A DNA stretch of 21,995 bases from an uncultured Bacillota bacterium (GTDB lineage Bacteria > Bacillota > Clostridia > Peptostreptococcales > Anaerovoracaceae): positions 1-21,995 of the forward strand of contig CAMNNG010000005.1 of the NCBI GenBank assembly GCA_946545145.1. Direction: 5' to 3'. Of this stretch, positions 7,091 to 14,771 are shown piece after piece (the stretch's first letter is position 1; every line of letters begins with the position of its first letter). The position numbers and the translations under genes were made by a program. Below the pieces are notes generated by a model. The model was not told the origin of the DNA. It did no database searches and saw nothing but the letters and a program-made list of their open reading frames with translations.

Positions 7091-7789
7091 ATGCCTAAAA
7101 GAAGCAAAAAGTACAAAGAAGCTGCAGCTGCTTACAACAAAGCTGAGCTGTACGATGTGTCTGATGCACTGAAGATAGTGACAGACAACGCAAAAGCCAA
7201 GTTCGACGAGACTATAGAAGTCCACGTCAAACTGGGTGTTGACGGAAGACACGCAGACCAGCAGGTCAGAGGCGCGATCGTTCTTCCGAACGGAACCGGC
7301 AAAGAGACGAAAGTTCTCGTCTTCGCAAAAGGACCGAAGGCTGAAGAAGCCAAGGCAGCCGGTGCTGATTATGTAGGCGCTGAGGAAATGGCGCAGAAGA
7401 TCCAGAGCGAAAACTGGTTCGACTTCGACGTAGTAGTAGCTACACCGGACATGATGAGTGTCGTAGGTAGACTTGGTAAGCTGCTCGGACCTAAGGGTCT
7501 CATGCCGAACCCGAAATCCGGTACAGTAACGATGGAAGTTGAGAAAGCTCTCGCTGACATCAAAGCCGGTAAAGTCGAGTATCGTCTGGACAAAGCTAAC
7601 ATTATCCACACGTCCATCGGCAAAGCGTCATTCGGCGTAGAAAAGCTTCAGGAAAACTTTGATGCTCTTCTGGATGCCATCGTCAAGGCAAAACCGGCCG
7701 CTGCAAAGGGTCAGTACCTGAGAAGCGTAGTCGTTGCATCGACAATGGGCCCCGGAGTCAAGATCAACCCGGCAAGAGTAGCAAACTAA
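7091..7789 (+). CDS. rplA: 50S ribosomal protein L1
   Basis: A 232-residue protein, normal length. L1 forms the mobile L1 stalk of the large subunit that guides E-site tRNA out, and is an autogenous translational repressor in several bacteria. VHVKLGVDGRHADQQVRGAI and GRLGKLLGPKGLMPNPKSGT are family signatures. AAGGAGGT (7075-7082) lies eight bases before the ATG, immediately after a folded spacer element. Confidence 0.97.
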   Translation: MPKRSKKYKEAAAAYNKAELYDVSDALKIVTDNAKAKFDETIEVHVKLGVDGRHADQQVRGAIVLPNGTGKETKVLVFAKGPKAEEAKAAGADYVGAEEMAQKIQSENWFDFDVVVATPDMMSVVGRLGKLLGPKGLMPNPKSGTVTMEVEKALADIKAGKVEYRLDKANIIHTSIGKASFGVEKLQENFDALLDAIVKAKPAAAKGQYLRSVVVASTMGPGVKINPARVAN

Positions 7790-7839
7790 GCTGAAAAGTC
7801 GAACGACAAAACAAACAAATACTGAAATCGAAAACAAAA

Positions 7840-7884
7840 CCGTAGACAGCGGGAGCCCCAAGGGGCTTAAAACATCATCCCGCC
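7840..7884 (+). ncRNA. Ribosomal protein L10 leader
   Basis: CCGTAGACA followed by GCGGGA (7849-7854), GCCCC (7855-7859), AA, GGGGC (7862-7866), TTAAAACATCA, TCCCGC (7878-7883) and CGAGG. The nested stems GCGGGA/TCCCGC and GCCCC/GGGGC and the CCGTAGACAGCGGG start match the known L10 leader before rplJ-rplL, where the L10-L12 complex binds to repress its own synthesis. Confidence 0.9.
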
Positions 7885-7905
7885 GAGGTACGATATAAAA
7901 AGATC

Positions 7906-7937
7906 GTCCCTGTCAGGCTTTGTACAGGGACTTTTTT
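7906..7937 (+). terminator. Attenuator terminator of the rplJL leader
   Basis: GTCCCTGT (7906-7913) pairs perfectly with ACAGGGAC (7924-7931) across a 10-base loop, followed by six T. It sits between the L10 leader and rplJ, so L10 binding probably controls readthrough. GGTACG (7887-7892) can also pair with CGTACC (7942-7947), a stem enclosing the terminator. Confidence 0.9.
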
Positions 7938-8007
7938 ATGGCGTACCCCATGGTAACACTATTCGAAGACGGAAAACGGACGTCTTCAGAAAGGAGAACA
8001 AAGACGC

Positions 8008-8595
8008 ATGAGTGAAGTCACAAGAGCGGCGCATGTTGAAAAACAGCAGATCATCGATGAGATCAAAGGCAAGCTCGAAACAGCTCAGTCCGCTATAGTC
8101 ATCGACTATGCAGGAATCACTGTTGAAGAAGCCAACAAGATGAGAAGTGATCTGAGAGCCGAGAATGTTGATTACAAAATCTACAAGAATACTCTCGTGA
8201 AAAGAGCTATCGAAGGAACACCTTACGAAGAGCTCGCTCAGGTACTCGAAGGACCGAGCGCATTCGCAATGAGCGATGATGACGCTACAGCTCCTGCAAG
8301 AGTTATCGCAAAGAGCATCAAGGATCTCAACAAGATGGCGTTCAAGGGCGGAATCGTTGAAGGAAACTACTATGATGCTGCAGGACTTGAGAGCCTGTCC
8401 AAGATCCCGTCGAGAGAGACATTGATCGCCAAGTTCATGGGAAGCATCCAGTCGCCGGTAGGCAAGTTCGTAAGAACACTTGCTGCTATCGCGGAAGCAA
8501 AAGCTGAAGGAGGCGACGCAGCTCCGGCTGCAGAAGAAGCACCGGCAGAAGCTCCGGCTGAGGAAGCTGCTCCGGCAGAAGAGGCTGCTGAATAA
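8008..8595 (+). CDS. rplJ: 50S ribosomal protein L10 with acidic Ala/Glu tail
   Basis: A 195-residue protein. L10 anchors the L7/L12 dimers of the ribosomal stalk to L11/23S rRNA. The N-terminal RNA-binding part (EKQQIIDEIKGKLETAQSA, YKIYKNTLVKRA) and the C-terminal stalk helix (GKFVRTLAAIAEAK) are present. L10 is commonly about 165-175 residues; here a tail of about 30 residues rich in Ala, Pro and Glu (APAEEAPAEAPAEEAAPAEE) extends the end. AAGGAGA lies about ten bases before the ATG. It is preceded by the L10 leader and attenuator. Confidence 0.96.
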   Translation: MSEVTRAAHVEKQQIIDEIKGKLETAQSAIVIDYAGITVEEANKMRSDLRAENVDYKIYKNTLVKRAIEGTPYEELAQVLEGPSAFAMSDDDATAPARVIAKSIKDLNKMAFKGGIVEGNYYDAAGLESLSKIPSRETLIAKFMGSIQSPVGKFVRTLAAIAEAKAEGGDAAPAAEEAPAEAPAEEAAPAEEAAE

Positions 8596-8665
8596 TATCG
8601 GCGCCTGCTAAAGGTAAAGAACAAAACGAAGAAATACTTCGAAATTTTAAAAAGGAGAAACAACA

Positions 8666-9037
8666 ATGGATAAAGAGAAAATATTGGAAGCCATTGAGAA
8701 CATGACAGTTCTCGAGCTGAACGAACTCGTTGAAGCTTGCGAAGAGAAGTTTGGCGTAAGCGCTGCTGCTCCGGTAGCTGTTGCTGGCGCTGTTGCTGAC
8801 GGTGGTGCTGATGCTGGTGATGCTCAGACAGAATTCACAGTAATGCTGACAGAAGTTGGCGGTGAGAAGATCAAGGTCATCAAGGCTGTAAGAGAGATCA
8901 CAGGTCTTGGCCTGAAGGAAGCAAAGGCTGTAGTAGACGGAGCTCCGGGTCCTGTCAAGGAAAACGTAGACCAGGCAGAAGCAGACGCTATCAAGGCTCA
9001 GCTGGAAGAAGTAGGCGCTACAGTAGAACTCAAATAA
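8666..9037 (+). CDS. rplL: 50S ribosomal protein L7/L12
   Basis: A 123-residue protein. L7/L12 forms the multicopy ribosomal stalk that recruits and activates translational GTPases. The N-terminal dimerisation helix (ENMTVLELNELVEACEEKFG), a flexible Ala/Gly/Val/Asp hinge (about 34-52) and the globular C-terminal domain with GGEKIKVIKAVREITGLGLK are complete. AAGGAG lies eight bases before the ATG. The spacer after rplJ holds a small hairpin (CGAAG 8627-8631 with CTTCG 8637-8641). Confidence 0.97.
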   Translation: MDKEKILEAIENMTVLELNELVEACEEKFGVSAAAPVAVAGAVADGGADAGDAQTEFTVMLTEVGGEKIKVIKAVREITGLGLKEAKAVVDGAPGPVKENVDQAEADAIKAQLEEVGATVELK

Positions 9038-9050
9038 GAGATCTTAACAA

Positions 9051-9123
9051 AACAAAAAAGAAGGGGCTGTTGCATATGTATCATTTGTGTGATGCTAAAA
9101 GAAGCGGCAGCTTCTTTTTTGTT
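9051..9123 (+). terminator. Terminator after rplL, with nested alternative stems
   Basis: GAAGC (9101-9105) pairs with GCTTC (9110-9114) around GGCA and is followed by six T, a compact terminator. In addition a 13-base arm AACAAAAAAGAAG (9051-9063) is the exact reverse complement of 9111-9123, so a larger hairpin can form that competes with the small one. The A-tract arm could also let it work on the opposite strand. Confidence 0.75.
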
Positions 9124-9287
9124 GCCTCGCTCAAGTGACATATTGTGGCGTGAGCCGGGCGGCTGCGGAAGATATTGGGGCAATTCCGGATACGTGATTT
9201 TTCGTGCACCGTATCGTCACAAAATGTATTCTCAGAATTTGCTTTTTCGACAAAAACATCACACTCTCATCACATAAGGAAAGTATC

Positions 9288-9305
9288 ATGGCTGCATGGT
9301 TATGA
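9288..9305 (+). promoter_or_regulatory. Five-codon leader mini-ORF (MAAWL) coupled to the NlpC/P60 gene
   Basis: ATG at 9288 lies seven bases after AAGGA (9276-9280), the only good Shine-Dalgarno here. It reads MAAWL and stops with the TGA at 9303-9305, which overlaps the ATG at 9302 (ATGA). The ribosome binding site therefore serves the mini-ORF better than the main gene. Confidence 0.4.
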
Positions 9306-10690
9306 GAAAAAGGAAGTGTTCCATAGTGGCGATAATTATGGTGCTGGCATTCACGATGTGCTGTGCACCTTCTTTTGCTTTCGCTTCTGATGGAGGTAAA
9401 GATCTGGCGTCGAAAAAGAAGCCGGGAGTCACAAAGAGTCTTAGATACAGCGTGAACAGCAAAGGCGTCATGCAGATCAAGTGGTCAAAGGTCAAGGGCG
9501 CTACGAAATACTGGCTCGTAAGAAAGGCTCCGGATGGAGATTCTGTTACTGTATACAGAGGAAAGAAATGCTCGTATACGGAAGATGGTGCTGAACTTGC
9601 CAGCACAGGAATGTACAAATACTATCTCAGAGCGCAGAACAGCGCCGGCAACGGCAAGGCGAAGAAGCTCAATTTCTCATATGTATCTCCAGACGGCATG
9701 TACATCAGCCAGGAGGAGATGACCATCAACAAGGGAAAAACGCGCAAGCTCCATATTAGCTGGGGCATAGATACACCGAATCTGTTCGCTTACGAAAACG
9801 AACCGATGGGCCACTGGAAGAGCTCCGACACTGACGTCGCGACGGTCACGGACAGCGGCAAGGTCAGAGCGGTAGGCCGCGGTGAGTGCGACATAACTTA
9901 CTATGATGTTGCGGGATACCACAAGACATGCCACGTCACGGTGCCGTTCTTCAGCAGGGCCGCGGGCAGCATGTACATCGAGAATCTTGAGTGGGCGAAC
10001 ATGGAGTCGCTTCTTGCTGCAGACGAGATGATCAAAGGCAGACAGAACAGACTGAACGGGACTCTCCACTCGGATACGAAGGCGAAGAGCCTCATAGTCA
10101 AGATCTACAACAGGTCCGGAAAAACGGAACTGAAATATACGAAGAAGATCAAATCAAAGAATTACGATCTTACAAAGCTCAACAACGCGATCGAATTCAA
10201 CGAGCTGTCGAAGGGCCAGAAGACCATCAAGGTCTGGGCCACTAACGCAAAGGGCAAAGCCCTGCTCTACGAGCACGAATTCAAAGTCGGAAAGACTCCC
10301 GCCAGATCAGAGAAGGGCGAGGAGATCGTCAAGTGGGGACTGACAAGAAGAGGCGATCCGTACAGCCAGCCGAGAAGAGGCGAACTGAACTTCACGGACT
10401 GCAGCTGGCTCGTGAGATGGAGCTACCTGCAGGGAGCCAACAAGTCGATCCCGTACACGGCTGCCACACAGTACAAGTACTGCGTACAGCACCACAAAAC
10501 AGTCAAGAGAAAGAACCTGAAGCCGGGAGACATCGTCTTCTTCGGCGGATGGAACAACGGCAGATATAAGGGTATCTACCACGCTGCCGTATATGTAGGA
10601 AACGGACTCATCGTCCACACTGCCAGACCGCTCAGGGTAACGTCCATCAATATATGGCGTGCCAAGAAGTACTACGGCAGACCCTACTGA
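9302..10690 (+). CDS. Secreted NlpC/P60 peptidase with Fn3-like and BIG2 domains
   Basis: A 462-residue exported protein. A signal peptide (MRKRKCSIVAIIMVLAF, then SFAFA-SDGG) is followed by an Fn3-like domain (about 45-125, MQIKWSKVKGATKYWLVRK), a BIG2/Ig-like domain (about 132-210, SSDTDVATVTDSGKVRAVG), a central region of unknown type (about 215-340), and an NlpC/P60 cysteine peptidase domain from about 345. Cys367 in TDCSWLV, His427 in IYHAAVYVGNG and His439 in VHTA are the likely catalytic residues; the family cuts peptidoglycan stem peptides. I prefer ATG 9302 because it begins the basic signal-peptide start and overlaps the mini-ORF stop; ATG 9296 is the alternative. It stands between the rplL terminator and the rpoB promoter. 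I found no convincing promoter for it at 9124-9287. Confidence 0.87.
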   Translation: MRKRKCSIVAIIMVLAFTMCCAPSFAFASDGGKDLASKKKPGVTKSLRYSVNSKGVMQIKWSKVKGATKYWLVRKAPDGDSVTVYRGKKCSYTEDGAELASTGMYKYYLRAQNSAGNGKAKKLNFSYVSPDGMYISQEEMTINKGKTRKLHISWGIDTPNLFAYENEPMGHWKSSDTDVATVTDSGKVRAVGRGECDITYYDVAGYHKTCHVTVPFFSRAAGSMYIENLEWANMESLLAADEMIKGRQNRLNGTLHSDTKAKSLIVKIYNRSGKTELKYTKKIKSKNYDLTKLNNAIEFNELSKGQKTIKVWATNAKGKALLYEHEFKVGKTPARSEKGEEIVKWGLTRRGDPYSQPRRGELNFTDCSWLVRWSYLQGANKSIPYTAATQYKYCVQHHKTVKRKNLKPGDIVFFGGWNNGRYKGIYHAAVYVGNGLIVHTARPLRVTSINIWRAKKYYGRPY

Positions 10691-10704
10691 TAAAACTATA
10701 TATT

Positions 10705-10796
10705 GAGAATAACCCGAATTTTCCGAGGATGTTTGAGCGGCAAAATGCTTTGACTTAAAAAAGTGCGAAAAACATTCTTGGTATTCTCTTTTTTTG
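10705..10796 (+). terminator. Possible terminator after the NlpC/P60 gene
   Basis: GAGAAT (10705-10710) plus ACC can pair with GGT plus ATTCTC (10783-10788) with one bulged A, followed by a T-rich run. The loop is over 70 bases, which makes it doubtful. Confidence 0.3.
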
Positions 10797-10797
10797 G

Positions 10798-10826
10798 TTG
10801 ACCCCTTGAAGACAATGTGGTATCAT
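10798..10826 (+). promoter_or_regulatory. Promoter of rpoB-rpoC
   Basis: TTGACC (10798-10803), 17 bases, TATCAT (10821-10826); predicted start near 10833. The leader to the rpoB ATG is about 42 bases. It provides rpoBC with transcription independent of rplJL. Confidence 0.8.
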
Positions 10827-10847
10827 ATTAAACTGCGATTTAATATG
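10824..10847 (+). repeat. Perfect 9-bp inverted repeat over the rpoB -10 box and start point
   Basis: CATATTAAA (10824-10832), loop CTGCGA, TTTAATATG (10839-10847). The left arm overlaps the last three bases of the -10 box and the predicted start falls in the loop, so it cannot be a normal transcript hairpin; an operator is more likely. Confidence 0.6.
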
Positions 10848-10874
10848 TTTCTTAGTTTTTAAGGAGTGATGATT

Positions 10875-13800
10875 ATGCCAAAAGCCGTTCTGTTAGGCAA
10901 AAGAGAGCGTCAGACATTTTCGAAGATCAACGAAGTTGCCGAGATGCCCAATCTGATCCAGATCCAGACCAAATCTTATGAAAATTTCATAAACGAGGGA
11001 CTGAAAGAAGTCTTTGAAGACATCTCCCCGATCCAGGATTATGCAGGGAATCTCGTGCTCGAGTTCATCGATTATTCTCTGAGCGAGCCTCCGAAGTACG
11101 ATCAGGAGACATGCAAGGAGAGAGATGCTACCTACGCGGCTCCTCTTAAAGTCAAAGTCAGACTTATTACAAATGAGACCGGAGAGGTCAAGGAGCAGGA
11201 AGTATTCATGGGAGACTTCCCGCTGATGACTGAAAAAGGTACCTTTATATATAATGGTGCGGAAAGAGTCGTTGTTACACAGCTCGTAAGATCACCGGGC
11301 CCGTATTATGATGTCGAACTCGACAAGTCGGGCAAGGGTCTTTACAAAGCCACTGTTATCCCGAACCGTGGCGCATGGCTCGAATATGAGACCGACTCGA
11401 ACGAGATCATTTCTGTCAGAGTAGACAGAACGAGAAAGCAGCCGATCACCGCGTTCATCAGAACGATGGACCTGTACATCCCGCAGGAGCAGGAGCGCTT
11501 CGGATGCTATGAGGATCTCAGACTCAGTTCGAACGAGGATATCCTCGAAGTGTTCGGTGATGACGAGAGACTCGTCAAGACACTTGAAAAGGATGGAGGA
11601 AAGAACGCTGAAGACGGACTGCAGAGCATCTACAGGACTCTCAGACCGGGCGAGCCGTTCACGAAGGAGAGCGCATTCTCCCTGATCCGTTCGCTTCTCT
11701 TCGATCCCAAGCGTTACGACATCTCCAATGTAGGAAGATACAAATATAATAAGAAGCTCGGCCTGCACAACCGTATCGAGAACGCCGTCATGGCGCAGGA
11801 TGTAATCGATCCGGATACAGGCGAGATACTCGCGGAGCAGGGCGAGAAGATCGATCTTGAGAAGGCTTATGAGATCGAGAACGCCGGCGTGCTTTCCGTA
11901 CTTGCTTACACGGACGAGACGCAGGAAAAAGTCACAAAGGTAATAGGAAACCACTTTGTCGACATCGCGCAGTATATCGATTTCGATATTTCTGAAACGG
12001 GTGTTGCAGACAAGGTATTCTATCCTGTTCTTCAGAATATACTTAAGGACTGCAGCGGTGAGGATGAGATAAAGGCTGCACTCAAGGCAAGAAAGAACGA
12101 TCTTTCGCCGAAGCATATCATCCTTGCTGACATAATCGCATCCGTCAGCTATATACTGAACCTCAACTACGGCATCGGTAACGTAGACGATATCGACCAC
12201 CTCGGAAACAGAAGACTGAGAACTGTCGGAGAGCTTCTCCAGAACCAGTTCCGTATCGGTCTTTCGAGAATGGAGCGTGTCGTCAAGGAGAGGATGACCG
12301 TACAGGATATCGAAGTAACGACGCCGCAGGCGCTCATGAACATCAGGCCGGTAACGGCTGCGATCAAGGAGTTCTTCGGAAGCTCCCAGCTGTCGCAGTT
12401 CATGGACCAGACGAACCCGCTTGCTGAGCTCACTCACAAGAGAAGGCTGTCGGCCCTCGGACCGGGCGGTCTCTCCAGAGAAAGAGCCGGATTCGAGGTC
12501 AGAGACGTACATCACTCCCATTACGGAAGAATGTGCCCGATCGAGACTCCTGAAGGACCGAACATCGGTCTTATCGGTTCGCTTACTACGTACGGAGTCA
12601 TCAACAAGTACGGATTCATCGAGACACCGTACAGGATCGTGCGTGACGGCATCGTAACAGAAGAGATCAAGTACCTCTCGGCTGATGAAGAAGAGAGAAT
12701 GATCATCGCTCAGGCCAACGAGCCGCTTGACGAAGAAGGACGCTTTGTCAATGCGAGAGTAGCCTCCAGAGGCGTTGGCGGCGAGATCGACCTCGTGCCG
12801 AGAGACAGAATAGACTACATGGACGTATCGCCGAAGCAGGTAGTATCCGTCGCCACGGCAATGATCCCGTTCCTCGAGAACGACGACGCCAACCGTGCGC
12901 TGATGGGATCCAACATGCAGAGACAGGCTGTACCTCTCCTCGTAACAGAGGCGCCTATCGTCGGTACGGGCATGGAGCACAAGGCTGCCAAGGACTCGGG
13001 AGTAGTAGTGCTCGCGAAACACGACGGCGTTATCGAATACGTTGACGCCAACGAGATCAGAGTAAAGAGAGACGACGGTCAGGGAACAGACAGCTTCAAG
13101 CTGCTCAAGTTCAGAAGATCGAACCAGGGAACATGCATCAACCAGAGACCTATCGTTTTCCACGGTGAGCATGTAGAGGCCGGTGAGGTCATCGCTGACG
13201 GTCCGTCCACAGATACAGGCGAAGTCGCACTCGGAAAGAACCTCCTCATCGGATTCATGACGTGGGAAGGCTACAACTACGAGGACGCTATCATCCTGAA
13301 CGAGCGCCTTGTAATGGACGACGTGCTGACATCGCTGCACATAGTTGAATACGAATCGGAAGCAAGAGATACGAAGCTCGGACCTGAAGAGATCACAAGA
13401 GACATCCCGAACCTAGGTGATGACGCTCTGAAGGATCTGGACGAAGACGGTATCATCCGTATCGGTGCCGAAGTTACATCGCAGGATGTACTCGTCGGAA
13501 AGGTAACTCCGAAGGGCGAGACAGAGCTCTCCGCTGAAGAGAGGATGCTCAGAGCCATCTTCGGTGAGAAGGCCAAGGAAGTCAGAGATACTTCCCTGAA
13601 GATGCCGCACGGCGAGACAGGTATCGTAGTCGACGTCAAGGTCTTCGACCGCAAGGACGGCGGCGAGATGAGCCCGGGAATCAACAAGGTCGTCAGAGTA
13701 TACGTCGCGACGAAGAGAAAGATCAACGTCGGCGACAAGATGGCCGGACGTCACGGAAACAAGGGTGTTATCTCAAGGATACTTCCGGAAGAAGATATGC

Positions 13801-14759
13801 CGTTCCTCGAAGACGGCCGTTCGCTGCAGGTAATGCTGAACCCGCTGGGCGTACCTTCCCGAATGAACATCGGACAGGTACTTGAAGTCCACCTCGGCCT
13901 CGCTGCCAAGGAAAAGGGATGGCACGTAGCAACGCCGGTATTCGACGGAGCAAGCGAGAAGGACATCGTACAGATGCTCGAAGAGTGCGGTATAGACAAG
14001 AGCGGCAAGCTCTGGCTCAGAGACGGAAGAACAGGTGAGTACTTCGACAGTCCTGTAACAGTAGGTTACATGTACATGCTCAAGCTCCACCACCTCGTCG
14101 ATGACAAGATCCACGCACGTTCGACCGGTCCGTACTCCCTCGTAACGCAGCAGCCGCTCGGCGGTAAAGCCCAGTTCGGCGGACAGCGTTTCGGAGAGAT
14201 GGAAGTATGGGCTCTGGAAGCTTACGGTGCCGCTTACACACTGCAGGAGATACTTACGGTCAAGTCCGACGACATCGTAGGACGTGTCAAGACATATGAA
14301 GCCATCGTCAAGGGAGAGAACATCCCCGAACCTGACATTCCGGAGTCCTTCAAGGTACTCATCAAGGAGATGCAGGCACTCGGTCTCGACATCAAGGTGC
14401 TCGCTGAGGACGACAGAGAAGTCCACCTCATCGAGTCGAGCGAGGTCGAAGGCGCGACAGACTTCAGGCAGGTCATCAACCGTGAGTCTGCAGCAAGCGA
14501 AAGGGCCATGGAAGAAGCGCGCCTTGCACGCATAATGGCCGACGCTGAGCAGGATTACGAAGACGAAGATGACGATGCCGAAGAAGCGGACGAGGCTGAT
14601 GAGGCCGAAGCCGCTGAAGAAGCCGCAGAATATGCTGAGGAAGCTGCCGAAGAAGCCGAAGAGGCTGATGAGGACGACGACGAAGCTGAAGAGGCCGATG
14701 AGGCTGAAGAAGCTGCGGACGAAGAAGCAGACGCTGAAGATGATGGTAGTGAAGAGTAA
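10875..14759 (+). CDS. rpoB: DNA-directed RNA polymerase subunit beta, with long acidic C-terminal tail
   Basis: A 1294-residue protein, complete. It forms one pincer of RNA polymerase and part of the active site. FFGSSQLSQFMDQTNPL (from Phe500) and THKRRLSALGPGGLSRERAG form the rifampicin-binding region, with Asp511, His521 and Ser526 at the positions of E. coli Asp516, His526 and Ser531, so wild type. MCPIETPEGPNIGLIGSL, GDKMAGRHGNKGV and FGEMEVWALEAYGAAYTLQE follow. After the family end, about 70 residues of almost pure Glu, Asp and Ala are added (about 1222-1294). I start at ATG 10875 (MPKAVLLGKRERQTF), eight bases after AAGGAG; the in-frame GTG 10866 and ATG 10869 lie in or beside that site. 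rpoC follows after 12 bases. Confidence 0.98.
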   Translation: MPKAVLLGKRERQTFSKINEVAEMPNLIQIQTKSYENFINEGLKEVFEDISPIQDYAGNLVLEFIDYSLSEPPKYDQETCKERDATYAAPLKVKVRLITNETGEVKEQEVFMGDFPLMTEKGTFIYNGAERVVVTQLVRSPGPYYDVELDKSGKGLYKATVIPNRGAWLEYETDSNEIISVRVDRTRKQPITAFIRTMDLYIPQEQERFGCYEDLRLSSNEDILEVFGDDERLVKTLEKDGGKNAEDGLQSIYRTLRPGEPFTKESAFSLIRSLLFDPKRYDISNVGRYKYNKKLGLHNRIENAVMAQDVIDPDTGEILAEQGEKIDLEKAYEIENAGVLSVLAYTDETQEKVTKVIGNHFVDIAQYIDFDISETGVADKVFYPVLQNILKDCSGEDEIKAALKARKNDLSPKHIILADIIASVSYILNLNYGIGNVDDIDHLGNRRLRTVGELLQNQFRIGLSRMERVVKERMTVQDIEVTTPQALMNIRPVTAAIKEFFGSSQLSQFMDQTNPLAELTHKRRLSALGPGGLSRERAGFEVRDVHHSHYGRMCPIETPEGPNIGLIGSLTTYGVINKYGFIETPYRIVRDGIVTEEIKYLSADEEERMIIAQANEPLDEEGRFVNARVASRGVGGEIDLVPRDRIDYMDVSPKQVVSVATAMIPFLENDDANRALMGSNMQRQAVPLLVTEAPIVGTGMEHKAAKDSGVVVLAKHDGVIEYVDANEIRVKRDDGQGTDSFKLLKFRRSNQGTCINQRPIVFHGEHVEAGEVIADGPSTDTGEVALGKNLLIGFMTWEGYNYEDAIILNERLVMDDVLTSLHIVEYESEARDTKLGPEEITRDIPNLGDDALKDLDEDGIIRIGAEVTSQDVLVGKVTPKGETELSAEERMLRAIFGEKAKEVRDTSLKMPHGETGIVVDVKVFDRKDGGEMSPGINKVVRVYVATKRKINVGDKMAGRHGNKGVISRILPEEDMPFLEDGRSLQVMLNPLGVPSRMNIGQVLEVHLGLAAKEKGWHVATPVFDGASEKDIVQMLEECGIDKSGKLWLRDGRTGEYFDSPVTVGYMYMLKLHHLVDDKIHARSTGPYSLVTQQPLGGKAQFGGQRFGEMEVWALEAYGAAYTLQEILTVKSDDIVGRVKTYEAIVKGENIPEPDIPESFKVLIKEMQALGLDIKVLAEDDREVHLIESSEVEGATDFRQVINRESAASERAMEEARLARIMADAEQDYEDEDDDAEEADEADEAEAAEEAAEYAEEAAEEAEEADEDDDEAEEADEAEEAADEEADAEDDGSEE
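14555..14756 (+). repeat. Acidic low-complexity tail of RpoB
   Basis: About 67 codons, nearly all GAA/GAG, GAC/GAT and GCN, encode repeats of EEADEADEAEAAEEAAE type. The purine-rich repetitive DNA makes length change by slippage plausible. It is probably disordered and strongly negative. Confidence 0.8.
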
Positions 14760-14771
14760 CGGAGGCAGATC

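Noticed and set aside
9124..9287. Promoter for the NlpC/P60 gene
   Set aside because: TATTCT at 9227-9232 has no acceptable -35 at 16-18 bases; nothing else convincing, so no promoter is called in this stretch.
10750..10778. Second rpoB promoter TTGACT-17-CATTCT
   Set aside because: The -10 box matches the consensus at only three of six positions, and a better promoter lies downstream.
10866..10874. Earlier GTG/ATG starts for rpoB
   Set aside because: They lie within or next to the AAGGAG ribosome binding site; MPKAVLLGKRERQTF from 10875 fits the family start.
11292..13340. Minus-strand ORF of 682 codons opposite rpoB
   Set aside because: Shadow of the strongly codon-biased rpoB; similar long antisense frames occur opposite rpoC (15741-16799, 17067-18623) and fusA (20568-21749).
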